Part shown: positions 33,769 to 40,739 of the stretch, piece after piece | How the letters are laid out: every line of letters begins with the position of its first letter | Numbering within the stretch: position 1 is the stretch's first letter | DNA from: a virus | Reading direction: 5' to 3' (one strand) | IMG/VR virus record: IMGVR_UViG_3300037108_000055 | Span: 1-43,842 of that record | DNA length: 43,842 nt | Translations under genes and position numbers: made by a program | Notes under the pieces: generated by a model | The model's database searches: none | What the model was told of the DNA's origin: nothing | The model's input: the letters and a program-made list of their open reading frames with translations, nothing else

Positions 33769-34098
33769 TTACACCCCGTGCGCCCACTTCAACTGCGCCG
33801 CGACGCGGCTTGCGCGGTCGAGACTCAGCAGGTCGGGATTCGTCCGCGCCAGCGTTCCGTTGAATTGCGAACAGGCGCGATTCAGACACTGGCCGTACCG
33901 GGCGGTCGTCGTGCGGCACGCCGGGCATTCCAACGCATTGCGCGTGTGACGGCGGCCCCCACGGAAGACGACGGGTATTCTGTGCTCCCGCAACGTCTCC
34001 GGCGCGATGTACGGCCGGCGTGGATCGCCAGCCTCCGGAGCGCTATTGTGCGTCGATGCGAGACCGAGCATCGCCAGAAATCCACTCCACAGCTTCAT
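33769..34098 (-). CDS. Small protein with zinc-ribbon motif (109 aa)
   Basis: ATG with AAGGAGA upstream. The N-terminus MKLWSGFLAMLGLASTHNS is hydrophobic and could be a weak signal or membrane anchor. The body carries LECPACRTTTARYGQCLNRAC, a CPAC...C....C zinc ribbon. It lies between TerL and the next small Cys-rich gene. Function unknown. Confidence 0.6.
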   Translation of the reverse strand: MKLWSGFLAMLGLASTHNSAPEAGDPRRPYIAPETLREHRIPVVFRGGRRHTRNALECPACRTTTARYGQCLNRACSQFNGTLARTNPDLLSLDRASRVAAQLKWAHGV

Positions 34099-34107
34099 GT
34101 GTCTCCT

Positions 34108-35826
34108 TCAGTCGTCATCTCTCACCGCCGCTTTCCGCCGGTAGCTTTGCGGACGCGAACTACTCGCTTCTTTGGCAGCTTCTTCGCGAAAGGCGAAGGC
34201 TCGTCTGGCATACGCAAGTCCCTCAACGGCGAGCGCAACTCCGAATACGTCGTCATCGTGAACGATTCCTTCCTCGCGTCCATTGGCCTTTCTGACAAAC
34301 TGCCGTAGCTGCATGAGCGTCTCGGGATCGTGCAGTTTGATGGCGCCCTGCCTCACCGCCTGGTCGAGGCCTGAAATCAGCACGGGTCGAAAAACCGTGT
34401 TGGTGTCAAAGCCCAACTCCTGAAGCATTGGCGAGCGCCGGTCGCTCGGATCCCGCTGCTTGCTGTAGATCAGTTCCAGCGGGTATTGCAGGGTCAAAAG
34501 CTGACCAATGACTGCTTTTCCTACAGCTTTTTGCTCGGGTGTGATGAAGGCCCAGTTGTAGAACTTGCCGAGCCAGTAGAGCCTCTCCGCCCAAGGGGCC
34601 GGCTCGTAGCGCTCCTTGATCTTGGCGACCTCTTCGCCGGTGTCCGCGTCGAGGACCGTGGCGCTGGAGTAGTCCGGGTCGCTGCTGCCTGTCTTGGCCG
34701 AAGGGTCGATTCCCTCCGCGTGGTCGGCGCCGATGCAGTAGCGCCCGCCGGCGCGCGGCATCCGGTAGATCACCAACTCGCCGCGGCCATCGTCCGACTG
34801 CATGAACTGGACGCGCTTCTCCAGGCCGACCTCGACCACCTCCAGCCGTCCTCGCGGCGCGCCTTGAACCTCCGGCATCCGTGCCACCGCCTGCATGTCG
34901 AAGATCGTCCGCCCCGAGCTTTGAAACGCTTCCTGCGGGTTGCCAGGGAACTCCTGGCGGAATCTCTCGATCTTACCTTCGCAGGCCGTCTCGATCTGCC
35001 GGCGGCGCCAGGCGATCTGATCCACATGCAGGTTGTACTTCTGCAGCTCGGCCAGCTCTTCCCGCGTGAGCTTGAATCCCGGCTCGGGTGTGATTCGGTA
35101 TTCCGGATGCTCCCAGTAGCCGAAAAAAACGAACTCCCAACCGCTCGCTCGCCTCGGGTCCATGGCGCGCTGGCACAAATCGTAGAAGTCGCCGCCCATG
35201 CCGTTCGCCGTGGATTCGACAATCACGCCTGAATCGGGCGAGTTCGGGACCCGCTGCATCAGTCCCGTCATGACGCCGCCGAGGCTCGGGTAGAACGCCG
35301 CCTCGCTCAGAACTGTCCAGTTGTAGGGCGCCGACCGCCCGATCTCCTGGTTCTTCCCGGTACCGACGAGCACGCTGGAATCGTTGTTCCACCGAATCCA
35401 GCGTTCAGTGTCTTTGACCAACTCCGGCAGTTTGATCGCCGCATGCCACTCGACGCCCCACGGATTCTCCATGTAGGACAGGATGTACTGCCGAAAGTAC
35501 TCGAAGATCAGATCCGCATGGTCCTCGCTGTCCGCCAGGACCAGCCCGCGGCGGCCCGGGAAGAATGGCACGCGATGGAACACTTCCGTGAGAGCCGAGC
35601 TCGTCATCCACACCTGGGAGGCCTTCAGGCAAGCGACTCTGATCGGTTGCCCCGCCTCTTCCTGCTTGCGGATCGCCTTGTGCAGCTTCTGGCCGGCGGG
35701 AGAGTTCCGGTAGGGGACTGAGATCCCCTCCTTGTTGCGGATGCTCAGGCACTGGCAGAATTTCCCGTGATCGGCGAAACCTCGGATCATCGCGCGCGTC
35801 TCGCGCGCGCTTAGGGTTTCGGTCAA
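34108..35826 (-). CDS. Terminase large subunit, TerL (572 aa)
   Basis: The motor-nuclease that packages DNA through the portal. The N-terminal ATPase has a Walker A-like segment CLKASQVWMTSS (Lys68) in the place of the usual KxRQxGxS, a Walker B-like strand (NWTVLSEAAFYP; Ser before Glu), and coupling motif GVIVESTANGMGGDF. The C-terminal RNase-H-like nuclease has GADHAEGIDPSAK, DPDYSSATVLD and HDDDVFGVAL, supplying the acidic metal ligands. The likely start is a TTG overlapping the upstream stop (TTGA) with GAGGG before it; a later start is possible. Downstream of TerS, as usual. Confidence 0.9.
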   Translation of the reverse strand: MTETLSARETRAMIRGFADHGKFCQCLSIRNKEGISVPYRNSPAGQKLHKAIRKQEEAGQPIRVACLKASQVWMTSSALTEVFHRVPFFPGRRGLVLADSEDHADLIFEYFRQYILSYMENPWGVEWHAAIKLPELVKDTERWIRWNNDSSVLVGTGKNQEIGRSAPYNWTVLSEAAFYPSLGGVMTGLMQRVPNSPDSGVIVESTANGMGGDFYDLCQRAMDPRRASGWEFVFFGYWEHPEYRITPEPGFKLTREELAELQKYNLHVDQIAWRRRQIETACEGKIERFRQEFPGNPQEAFQSSGRTIFDMQAVARMPEVQGAPRGRLEVVEVGLEKRVQFMQSDDGRGELVIYRMPRAGGRYCIGADHAEGIDPSAKTGSSDPDYSSATVLDADTGEEVAKIKERYEPAPWAERLYWLGKFYNWAFITPEQKAVGKAVIGQLLTLQYPLELIYSKQRDPSDRRSPMLQELGFDTNTVFRPVLISGLDQAVRQGAIKLHDPETLMQLRQFVRKANGREEGIVHDDDVFGVALAVEGLAYARRAFAFREEAAKEASSSRPQSYRRKAAVRDDD

Positions 35827-36398
35827 GCTGCTGCCCTCAGCGAAGTTTCGATTCCATCCGAGCGTTCCTGCCAGACTTGTGCGCCGTATTCCTCGGGAGC
35901 CATTCGCCGCGCGAACTGCAACCGCTCGAGTGCCTGCGCAACGCGGGGCTTACATGGGATCGTCGGTTGATGTCCCCAGTTGAAGTAGGTAAAGAGCGGG
36001 AAAATCCCCCGCGCGAGGAGCGCACGGCCCGTCGTTTCCTCAACGCGGTACACCGCGTGGAAGAAGTCTCCGCGATCAAGATGCAGAGCCTTACAGCACG
36101 AGCGCCAATCCCCGCCGGCGACGAAGTGCAGCTTGAAGATGCTCAAGTCGGAGGCTTTGAGCGACCGCGCCGCGGCTAACTCGAAGTCGCACCGCAATAA
36201 AATAGCGCGAAACGAAGGCTTGCTTTGGCAGCCTGCCCGCTGCCAGCGGCGAAACACAGTCCGGAAAATCGCCCGCAACACGCAATTGCAGATGCCGCCG
36301 CGGGAGTGCTTCGTGCCCGACGTACGCCGCCCGTATCCACCGCAGGACTTGCAAGCCGCGTTGGCCAGGCCGATCTCGCCATCCCAGGTAGGGTTCAT
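35823..36398 (-). CDS. Cys-rich phage protein between the terminase subunits (191 aa)
   Basis: ATG overlapping the TerS stop (ATGA). The N-terminus has CKSCGGYGRR and GICNCVLRAIFRTVFRRW, a DnaJ-like zinc-finger beginning joined to a conserved helix. I recall the CxCVxRAIFR stretch from other phages' small proteins near terminase. The C-terminal half is helical and basic with a CCKALHLDRGDFFHAVYR segment that looks like a DNA-binding helix pair. A role in packaging or late control is inferred. Confidence 0.65.
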   Translation of the reverse strand: MNPTWDGEIGLANAACKSCGGYGRRTSGTKHSRGGICNCVLRAIFRTVFRRWQRAGCQSKPSFRAILLRCDFELAAARSLKASDLSIFKLHFVAGGDWRSCCKALHLDRGDFFHAVYRVEETTGRALLARGIFPLFTYFNWGHQPTIPCKPRVAQALERLQFARRMAPEEYGAQVWQERSDGIETSLRAAA

Positions 36399-36892
36399 CC
36401 CGCCGCCACCAGTCTCCGGTACAACTCGAGAGCCTCCTGCATGGTGCCTGTGAACTTATTCGCCGAACCTTGCGCCGCGTCGTCCAGCCCGTGCTCGACT
36501 CGATCTCTGTATTCGCGCGGCTTCTTCGCCTTCAGGAGCGCGAGGAGTAGTTGATCCGACTGCTCGCGTTCCACTAGCGCCACCGTTCCGCTGTCCGGGT
36601 TGGCCGGGTCCCTGAGCGTCAGAACCGGTAACCCGTGGTAGGTGACCGGCCGCTCCTGCCCTTCCACTGCCCTGCGCACCGCCTCGTCCTCCAAGGTGTC
36701 GGCGGCAATGATCGTGGCAGCCGCGAATTCCCGCCGGTACTGCTCCGATCTCTCCAACAGCCGGTAGTGCGCCTCGCGTCGAATGCCGGCAGCCTGGGCC
36801 GACTTGGTGATGCTGGCGGTCAGGCGGTACGCAGCGAGGAATGCTCTTACTCGCGCGCTGGGCTTCCAGACCTTTGGCCTATCCTGGCGCAA
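36395..36892 (-). CDS. Terminase small subunit, TerS (165 aa)
   Basis: The DNA-recognition subunit of the packaging enzyme. The N-terminal helix-turn-helix is VRAFLAAYRLTASITKSAQA and AGIRREAHYRLLERSEQYR. The C-terminal part has SDQLLLALLKAKKPREYRDR, a signature of this TerS family. The start is TTG with GGAG about 10 nt before it; no better start is present. It lies directly before the Cys-rich gene and TerL. Confidence 0.8.
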   Translation of the reverse strand: MRQDRPKVWKPSARVRAFLAAYRLTASITKSAQAAGIRREAHYRLLERSEQYRREFAAATIIAADTLEDEAVRRAVEGQERPVTYHGLPVLTLRDPANPDSGTVALVEREQSDQLLLALLKAKKPREYRDRVEHGLDDAAQGSANKFTGTMQEALELYRRLVAAG

Positions 36893-37102
36893 TCAGCGCG
36901 TCTCCAGCGCGTCCAACCGCCGGCAGGCCTCGGCGTGGTGCGCGTCGCAGATCTCGTGATGTAGAGCGCACTCCGTCCGGGTCGGGAACTCCTTGCGGAT
37001 CTGCTCGATCATCCCCGACTGGGTACGCGCGTTCAGTGCTGTCCAGAGGAGATTTACAAGCATCAGGATGAGCGGCCAGTACCCTTTTTCGAAAATCTCC
37101 AT
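36893..37102 (-). CDS. Small membrane protein (69 aa), DUF2730/holin-like
   Basis: An N-terminal transmembrane segment (YWPLILMLVNLLWTALNA) followed by a short soluble part with FPTRTECALHHEICDAHHAE, containing Cys and His. The layout resembles DUF2730-type phage proteins and small holin candidates. It precedes TerS by 0-1 bp. This is the best candidate for an export or holin component in the late operon, but function is not shown. Confidence 0.55.
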   Translation of the reverse strand: MEIFEKGYWPLILMLVNLLWTALNARTQSGMIEQIRKEFPTRTECALHHEICDAHHAEACRRLDALETR

Positions 37103-37111
37103 GTCGATAAC

Positions 37112-37435
37112 TCAGGCTGCGCGCCGGCGTGTGGTCGTCTGGTCGCGCTGAGGGTAATGCAGGAAACCGAGAGGTGTCAGAACCCTGGGGCCGTGATTCA
37201 CTAGACGCGGGACGATTCGCAACGCTGGGCCGTGTGACCTAGTCGCATCGGCGACTCCGCCGCTCTCGGCCGAGGCGACCGCCGCCTGGTGGCGCCGATC
37301 TTCCCAGATCATCTCGATGGTGTGCTCATCGATGTAGCGCGCCCGTCCGCCGGCGACGTAGCGCAACGCCTTGCGTCGGCTCGTAAACGCCTTACCCGCC
37401 GAGTTCAGAATCCGCACTGCGTTGCCCTTGGACAC
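37112..37435 (-). CDS. Small basic phage protein (107 aa)
   Basis: GTG start without a good ribosome site. The N-terminal half (RILNSAGKAFTSRRKALRYV, GRARYIDEHTIEMIW) matches a small phage family that begins VLNxxGxxFTSRRRA. The C-terminal half is Arg-rich and disordered. It may bind nucleic acid. It follows the KTSC gene in the operon. Confidence 0.55.
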   Translation of the reverse strand: MSKGNAVRILNSAGKAFTSRRKALRYVAGGRARYIDEHTIEMIWEDRRHQAAVASAESGGVADATRSHGPALRIVPRLVNHGPRVLTPLGFLHYPQRDQTTTRRRAA

Positions 37436-37484
37436 ATTTCGGCTATCTTGCCCCGCGGGGATCGCCGAGAGTTCGGCGAGGGTA

Positions 37485-37697
37485 CTACTTCACTTTCCGG
37501 CTTGGGAAGTACCCACGGATGTTCTCGTGGAAATGCCGCCCCTTCGACCCCGAGTCCATCAGCGCCTGGTGCGCCTCCGCCGGCACCCCGTCATACTCGT
37601 GCGCTCCGCCGTGCTTGAACTCCACCCGCAGCGTACTGGTCGCCGGATCGTGCCCGATGGCCGCGATGTTCGACGACTCGACCGGTTCCATAGTCAC
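37485..37697 (-). CDS. KTSC-domain protein (70 aa)
   Basis: Nearly the entire protein is a KTSC domain: PVESSNIAAIGHDPATSTL, VEFKHGGAHEYDGVP, GSKGRHFHENIRGYFP. The family is small, found in phages and in lysyl-tRNA synthetase fusions, with unknown exact role. I give the GTG at 37697, which overlaps the upstream stop (GTGA); an in-frame ATG lies 6 bp later. Confidence 0.85.
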   Translation of the reverse strand: MTMEPVESSNIAAIGHDPATSTLRVEFKHGGAHEYDGVPAEAHQALMDSGSKGRHFHENIRGYFPSRKVK

Positions 37698-38149
37698 GCT
37701 GCAGCCCTCTGTTCGACGGCTTCTCTCGCGACTGGCTCGCCAATCTGACGCGGACCGGTTTCCGAGCCGGCGATATATAGCCCGATCTTTTCCTTGGGGA
37801 CTTCTTTTTCGATTGCGCCCAGGGTCGGCTTGCAGATTTCCAGGTATTTCTCGCGCCCGATCTTTTTGAAGAACCCCGCCAGGTCGATGATTTTGCGCTC
37901 CAGGCGCCGCGCGGTGATGGGCAGTCTGTACCGCAGCCCTTCCGCGACGACGGGTTCCGACGCTGGATAAGCCTCGTAGCACTTCAGGATCAGGGCGCCC
38001 ACCTCCGCGTAGCGAGCCGCGTGCGGATTGACGTTGGGCCGCCAGGCCTTCATCTTCTCGCGGAGCTCGGCGTATTCGTCAATCAGCCCTGGATCGGGCT
38101 TTGGAAGCGATATGACCTCGACCTGTACCTTTGCCTTGCCCTTTGCCAC
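37694..38149 (-). CDS. Early protein of unknown function (151 aa)
   Basis: First gene of the long minus-strand operon, with a GTG start (MAKGKAKVQVEVIS). Mixed helices and charged segments (LIDEYAELREKMKAWRPNVN; LERKIIDLAGFFKKIGREKY) and no motif I recognise. It sits directly against the divergent control region, so it is probably expressed first when the late operon is switched on. Could be a regulator or anti-host factor; both are guesses. Confidence 0.6.
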   Translation of the reverse strand: MAKGKAKVQVEVISLPKPDPGLIDEYAELREKMKAWRPNVNPHAARYAEVGALILKCYEAYPASEPVVAEGLRYRLPITARRLERKIIDLAGFFKKIGREKYLEICKPTLGAIEKEVPKEKIGLYIAGSETGPRQIGEPVAREAVEQRAAA

Positions 38150-38168
38150 TGGATTCAGCTTGTACCCC

Positions 38169-38184
38169 TTCCCTCAAAAGGGAA
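38169..38184. repeat. Inverted repeat in the divergent control region
   Basis: TTCCCT and AGGGAA arms with a 4-nt centre (CAAA). It lies 20 bp before the start of the minus-strand operon. It is not followed by a T-run, so an operator or mRNA hairpin is more likely than a terminator. Confidence 0.45.
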
Positions 38185-38193
38185 ATAGGTAAA

Positions 38194-38222
38194 TTGCTTG
38201 TTTCCGGGTAAAATAGTATGAA
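38194..38222 (+). promoter_or_regulatory. Candidate promoter of the LuxR-type regulator
   Basis: TTGCTT at 38194-38199 and TATGAA at 38217-38222 are separated by 17 bp. A second -10-like TAAAAT (38209-38214) lies 8 nt before the leader ATG at 38223 and has no clear -35 box. GTAAAATA occurs twice, at 38208 and 38227, 19 bp apart. The inverted repeat at 38221-38241 overlaps the expected start, so repression by a dimeric protein is plausible. Which -10 is used is uncertain. Confidence 0.35.
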
Positions 38223-38241
38223 ATGAGTAAAATACTCATTT
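38221..38241. repeat. Inverted repeat, probable operator
   Basis: AAATGAGTA-AAA-TACTCATTT: two perfect 9-bp arms with 3 bp between, over the candidate transcription start of the regulator. The symmetry and position suit binding by a dimer, perhaps autoregulation or control by the phage repressor. It also contains the ATG of the leader ORF. Confidence 0.6.
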
Positions 38242-38276
38242 TCGAACCAGTCCGGCAGAGGCAGCCGGCCGCGTGA
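38223..38276 (+). CDS. 17-codon leader ORF coupled to the LuxR regulator
   Basis: ATG at 38223 opens 17 codons (MSKILIFEPVRQRQPAA). The TGA (38274-38276) overlaps the regulator's GTG (38273-38275) as GTGA, the same junction used elsewhere in this element. Translation would run through the left arm of the GC hairpin at 38265-38284, which could free the GTG for re-initiation. Short ORFs occur by chance, so confidence is limited. Confidence 0.4.
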   Translation: MSKILIFEPVRQRQPAA

Positions 38277-38284
38277 GCGGCCGG
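38265..38284 (+). promoter_or_regulatory. GC hairpin with the GTG start codon in its loop
   Basis: CCGGCCGC and GCGGCCGG form a perfect 8-bp stem with the loop GTGA, which holds the start codon of the LuxR gene and the stop of the leader ORF. In mRNA this hairpin would be stable. The AGAGG ribosome site (38257-38261) lies just before it. It may restrict direct initiation and make the regulator depend on leader translation; this is inference. Confidence 0.55.
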
Positions 38285-38635
38285 GAACGCTCCGAGCAGG
38301 CCATCGCGGCCTGCCACCGCGCCCAGCAGCGAGCTACCCTAGCCCTGAACCAAACCGCAGTACTCTTTTCTCGCCGTGACCGCGAGATACTGTCCCACGT
38401 CGCCCGCGGAGCCAGCCTCAAGCAGATCGCAGATCAGATGGAAATAGCAGAGCGCACTGCTGGTGCCCACGTGCGCAACCTCTGCCACAAGGCCGGCGTT
38501 GAGGGCCGGGAGCAACTGTTCATCTACACCATGCAGCAGCCGGCCCTGCGGCCTGGCGCCGAGTGCAAGCGCGGAATACACCTGGTCGATCCAGCCTGCC
38601 CGTGTCCGCACTGCCGGGCGATCCTGGCGGCGTGA
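38273..38635 (+). CDS. LuxR/GerE-type helix-turn-helix regulator with C-terminal Cys cluster (120 aa)
   Basis: Residues 31-80 form a LuxR-type DNA-binding domain: LFSRRDREILSHVARGASLK, QIADQMEIAERTAGAHVRNL. No receiver or ligand domain is present. The C-terminal tail has C...GIHLVDPACPCPHCRAIL, a Cys group that could bind zinc or serve as a redox or dimer contact. It is read divergently from the late operon, next to inverted repeats, so it is the best candidate for control of that operon and of itself. Confidence 0.75.
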   Translation: MSGRERSEQAIAACHRAQQRATLALNQTAVLFSRRDREILSHVARGASLKQIADQMEIAERTAGAHVRNLCHKAGVEGREQLFIYTMQQPALRPGAECKRGIHLVDPACPCPHCRAILAA

Positions 38636-38646
38636 ACGCTTTTTTT
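38630..38646 (+). terminator. Weak terminator after the regulator
   Basis: GCGT-GA-ACGC is a minimal hairpin followed by seven T residues (38640-38646). The stem is only 4 bp, so termination would rely on the T-run. The convergent recombinase gene ends about 140 bp away; no other feature is seen in between. Confidence 0.35.
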
Positions 38647-38783
38647 GTTTCCGGCCGCGCGTGTGCACATCCGTGACAGCGTGCGCCAGCGCCGCCGGCC
38701 AAGCGCGCGGCATAGGCGCGCAAGGCAACGGAAACAGCGCCGCCAAGCGCAAAAATCGACCGTAAACCAACAAAACAATGGGG

Positions 38784-39518
38784 TTATTTGCGGGGTTTGG
38801 TTTGCTTCACTTGCGAGCCTCGCTTCGGAGGGGTTTGTTGCGCACCCTTCGGAACGTGCTTCAGGGCCATTCTCAGCGTTGATTCTCCGACGCCCAATTT
38901 GCGCGAGATCGCACGCCAACTGTAGCCGTCCTTCTTCATCTGCGCCGCCTTCCCGCGGTCGAAGACTTTAAACGGGCGCCCCAGGCGCACGCCTTTGTGG
39001 CGCGCCACCTCGAGGCCGGCCTTGGTGCGCTCGCTGATGCGCAAGCGCTCTTGCTGAGCCACCCACGCGAAGATAGGCAGGATCAACTCGCCCGCCGGGC
39101 CCGAGGTGCGGAAGAATGGCTCGGTATACGACTCGAGCTGCACGCCATGCTCCGTCAGGCGCCGCACATACAGCAGCGTCTGGAGCGGGCCTTCGCGCGT
39201 CAACCGGTCCAGAGCCCACACCAGCAGCACTTCGAACTTCCGCCGACTGGCGTCCTCGAACATCCTTTGCAATGCGTCCCTCTCCCCGCTCTTGCCGCTT
39301 GCCCGGTCCGTGTACTCCACCGTCTCCCAGGCTCTGGCCGCCGCGTAGCGCCGCAGCTCGACAAGCTGGTTCTCCGGGTCCTGGCCCTCGTACGCCGCGC
39401 ACTTGCACCTGGCGTGGGTGCAGGTCTTGCGCTTACCCGTGTGCTCATCGTGTAGATGGCCGCAGCCGTCGCGCGTGCAACGCTCCTTCGAGACTCGTGC
39501 GTAGATGGCGGCTTTCAT
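38784..39518 (-). CDS. Serine recombinase with an unusual Cys/His insertion (244 aa)
   Basis: A resolvase/invertase-type site-specific recombinase. IYARVSKE holds the nucleophile Ser10, and QDPENQLVELRRYAAAR, LLVWALDRLTRE and LILPIFAWVAQQERLRISER are the expected catalytic-domain motifs. A C-terminal helix-turn-helix (GYSWRAISRKLGVGESTLRM) binds DNA. Between Ser10 and QDPENQ lies an extra segment, residues 13-45, with C14, C19, H21, H23, H26, C33, H35, C38 and C40, where family members have only a few residues. It may bind zinc. The protein lies apart from the integrase at 42860, so it may act in inversion, resolution or transposition rather than phage integration. Confidence 0.85.
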   Translation of the reverse strand: MKAAIYARVSKERCTRDGCGHLHDEHTGKRKTCTHARCKCAAYEGQDPENQLVELRRYAAARAWETVEYTDRASGKSGERDALQRMFEDASRRKFEVLLVWALDRLTREGPLQTLLYVRRLTEHGVQLESYTEPFFRTSGPAGELILPIFAWVAQQERLRISERTKAGLEVARHKGVRLGRPFKVFDRGKAAQMKKDGYSWRAISRKLGVGESTLRMALKHVPKGAQQTPPKRGSQVKQTKPRK

Positions 39519-39554
39519 CTTGGCGCTATGCTGAAGGCGTGGACGTCGCCTGCC

Positions 39555-39806
39555 TCATTGAACGGGTCCTTCAAAGTTTCGAAGCATCTGAAGCAAGGCG
39601 TCGGCGCCTTGATGAGAGATGTCGCGAACTACGTCGAGAGCGGCCTGACGCGCTTGAACGCGAGCTTTTTCATATTGCTCTCGAGGAAGAACGCCAGCGT
39701 CCACGAGAAGATCTACCAGCGCCTCTTTCTCCCCGTGTTCAATAAGCAGCATCGTCAGCAGCTTCGGAAGCAACTCGAATAGCCACGGGTCTTTCGGGGG
39801 CGTCAC
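39555..39806 (-). CDS. Small helical protein (83 aa)
   Basis: I use the GTG at 39806, which overlaps the upstream stop (GTGA). The product starts MTPPKDPWLFELLPKLLTML and is nearly all helix, with acidic and hydrophobic repeats and a C-terminal LLQMLRNFEGPVQ. It may be membrane-associated through the first helix. It lies between a two-span membrane protein and the recombinase in the same minus-strand unit. Confidence 0.55.
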   Translation of the reverse strand: MTPPKDPWLFELLPKLLTMLLIEHGEKEALVDLLVDAGVLPREQYEKARVQARQAALDVVRDISHQGADALLQMLRNFEGPVQ

Positions 39807-40210
39807 TTCGTTGCCTTCTTTCCTGACACCTGCCAAACCAGCAAGAGCCCAATGAGAACCACCACTAGCGTGGCTCGCTGCTCATGGACTGCAACGGGTG
39901 CCAGATAGGCGCCAACACCCCACGAGGACTCCCGCCACAGCACTCTACGCTGCCTCGACGGCACTGCTTCGCTGGCCGGATTCGTAATCCTCATACGGCC
40001 AATCACAGGAGCCACAGGAGCGCTTGTCCAACCTTTCCCCAGGTCTTGAGTGCCCTCGTACAGCGTACGCTCCGCTTGGGCTGGCTTGCCTCGGACCGCC
40101 GGCCGCACCGCCGGTAGCCAGGCCACGAGGTTCAACTCCAACCAAACGTGACCACCCACCAGAACGGTGAGCCAGATGATGCACCATTGCAGCCGGGTCG
40201 GGCGCCTCAC
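39803..40210 (-). CDS. Two-span membrane protein with a DLGKGW motif (135 aa)
   Basis: GTG start overlapping the upstream stop (GTGA). Hydrophobic segments lie near the N-terminus (WCIIWLTVLVGGHVWLELNL) and C-terminus (ATLVVVLIGLLLVWQV). The loop between carries DLGKGWTSAPVAPVIG, the same motif found three times in the N-terminal region of the giant virion protein. This links a small membrane protein made from a different operon to the virion protein. A docking site or shared partner is a hypothesis. Confidence 0.6.
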   Translation of the reverse strand: MRRPTRLQWCIIWLTVLVGGHVWLELNLVAWLPAVRPAVRGKPAQAERTLYEGTQDLGKGWTSAPVAPVIGRMRITNPASEAVPSRQRRVLWRESSWGVGAYLAPVAVHEQRATLVVVLIGLLLVWQVSGKKATK

Positions 40211-40404
40211 CTAGTCGCCTTCCTTCCCTTCGCCAGCTTTGCCTTCAGCTTCTCGGGATGAAGCCGGTAGTACGCTTCCCAGCGTGCCTTTGCCGCTTTG
40301 CTGCCGGCGGCGCTTAACTCTTCGGTCGAGAGTGCCTCTGCGCGAGCCTTCCCGCCCATGCTCGGCAGGCCCCCGATATCGATCATGATTTTTCTTCTCG
40401 CCAT
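40207..40404 (-). CDS. Small basic protein of the GGKARA/LT-E-ARW family (65 aa)
   Basis: ATG at 40404, exactly 7 nt from the -10 box of a good promoter, so the message is probably leaderless. MGGKARAEALSTEELSAAGS and KAAKARWEAYYRLHPEKL match the small basic phage and plasmid proteins with GGxARAxxLTxEERxExARxxAxARW. Probably DNA-binding. It is the first gene of a four-gene minus-strand unit (small protein, membrane protein, helical protein, recombinase). Confidence 0.65.
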   Translation of the reverse strand: MARRKIMIDIGGLPSMGGKARAEALSTEELSAAGSKAAKARWEAYYRLHPEKLKAKLAKGRKATR

Positions 40405-40411
40405 CGTCCGA

Positions 40412-40440
40412 ATCATACTCTTTCTTGCGTGCGGCTGCAA
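40412..40440 (-). promoter_or_regulatory. Sigma70-type promoter, leaderless, reading leftwards
   Basis: On the minus strand TTGCAG (40440-40435), 17 bp, TATGAT (40417-40412), then 7 nt to the ATG at 40404. The transcript would begin at or beside the start codon. Confidence 0.7.
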
Positions 40441-40468
40441 GTATTCCCTTGACTATGCGTGCAACTGC
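40426..40468. repeat. Pair of 13-bp direct repeats between divergent promoters
   Basis: TGCGTGCGGCTGC (40426-40438) and TGCGTGCAACTGC (40456-40468), 11 of 13 identical and 30 bp apart, about three helical turns. Each lies between a -35 and -10 box: the first in the leftward promoter, the second in the rightward one. A single regulator could therefore control both. TGCGCGCA at 40466-40473 is also a palindrome. Confidence 0.55.
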
Positions 40469-40477
40469 GCGCATAAT
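40449..40477 (+). promoter_or_regulatory. Sigma70-type promoter, leaderless, reading rightwards
   Basis: TTGACT (40449-40454), 17 bp, CATAAT (40472-40477), then 7 nt to the ATG at 40485. Same geometry as the divergent promoter, and no ribosome-binding site before the ATG. Confidence 0.75.
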
Positions 40478-40484
40478 TAGAACC

Positions 40485-40739
40485 ATGAGCGCTTACGAGC
40501 AACACCTGAAAGCCCCGCCGACCGAGTCCGAATGGATCGCGCGGGAAGAGGAAATCGAAAGATCCGAGGCGCGCCGTCGCCTGGCTCTCGACCTGGCCTG
40601 GGAATACCGCTTCGAGATTGAGTACGAAGAGCCGCGAGAGCCGCGGTTCTATCCCGACGAGCTCCGCGAGTTCGCCGGCAACCGCGCCGCCCTGATGGCT
40701 GAAACCGGCTGCACATTAGAGGAGGTCTGCAATGCGTGA
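40485..40739 (+). CDS. Small acidic protein, first gene of the rightward unit (84 aa)
   Basis: I use the ATG at 40485, beside the promoter, rather than an earlier in-frame start. The product starts MSAYEQHLKAPPTESEWIAR and is very acidic and helical (EEEIERSEARRRLALDLAWE), with EPRFYPDELREFAGN and a C-terminal CTLEEVCNA. Its end overlaps the next gene by 8 bp. No recognised family. Confidence 0.65.
   Translation: MSAYEQHLKAPPTESEWIAREEEIERSEARRRLALDLAWEYRFEIEYEEPREPRFYPDELREFAGNRAALMAETGCTLEEVCNA

Noticed and set aside
39456-39782. Plus-strand open frame opposite the recombinase start
   Set aside because: Overlaps two coupled minus-strand genes and has no motif or ribosome site.
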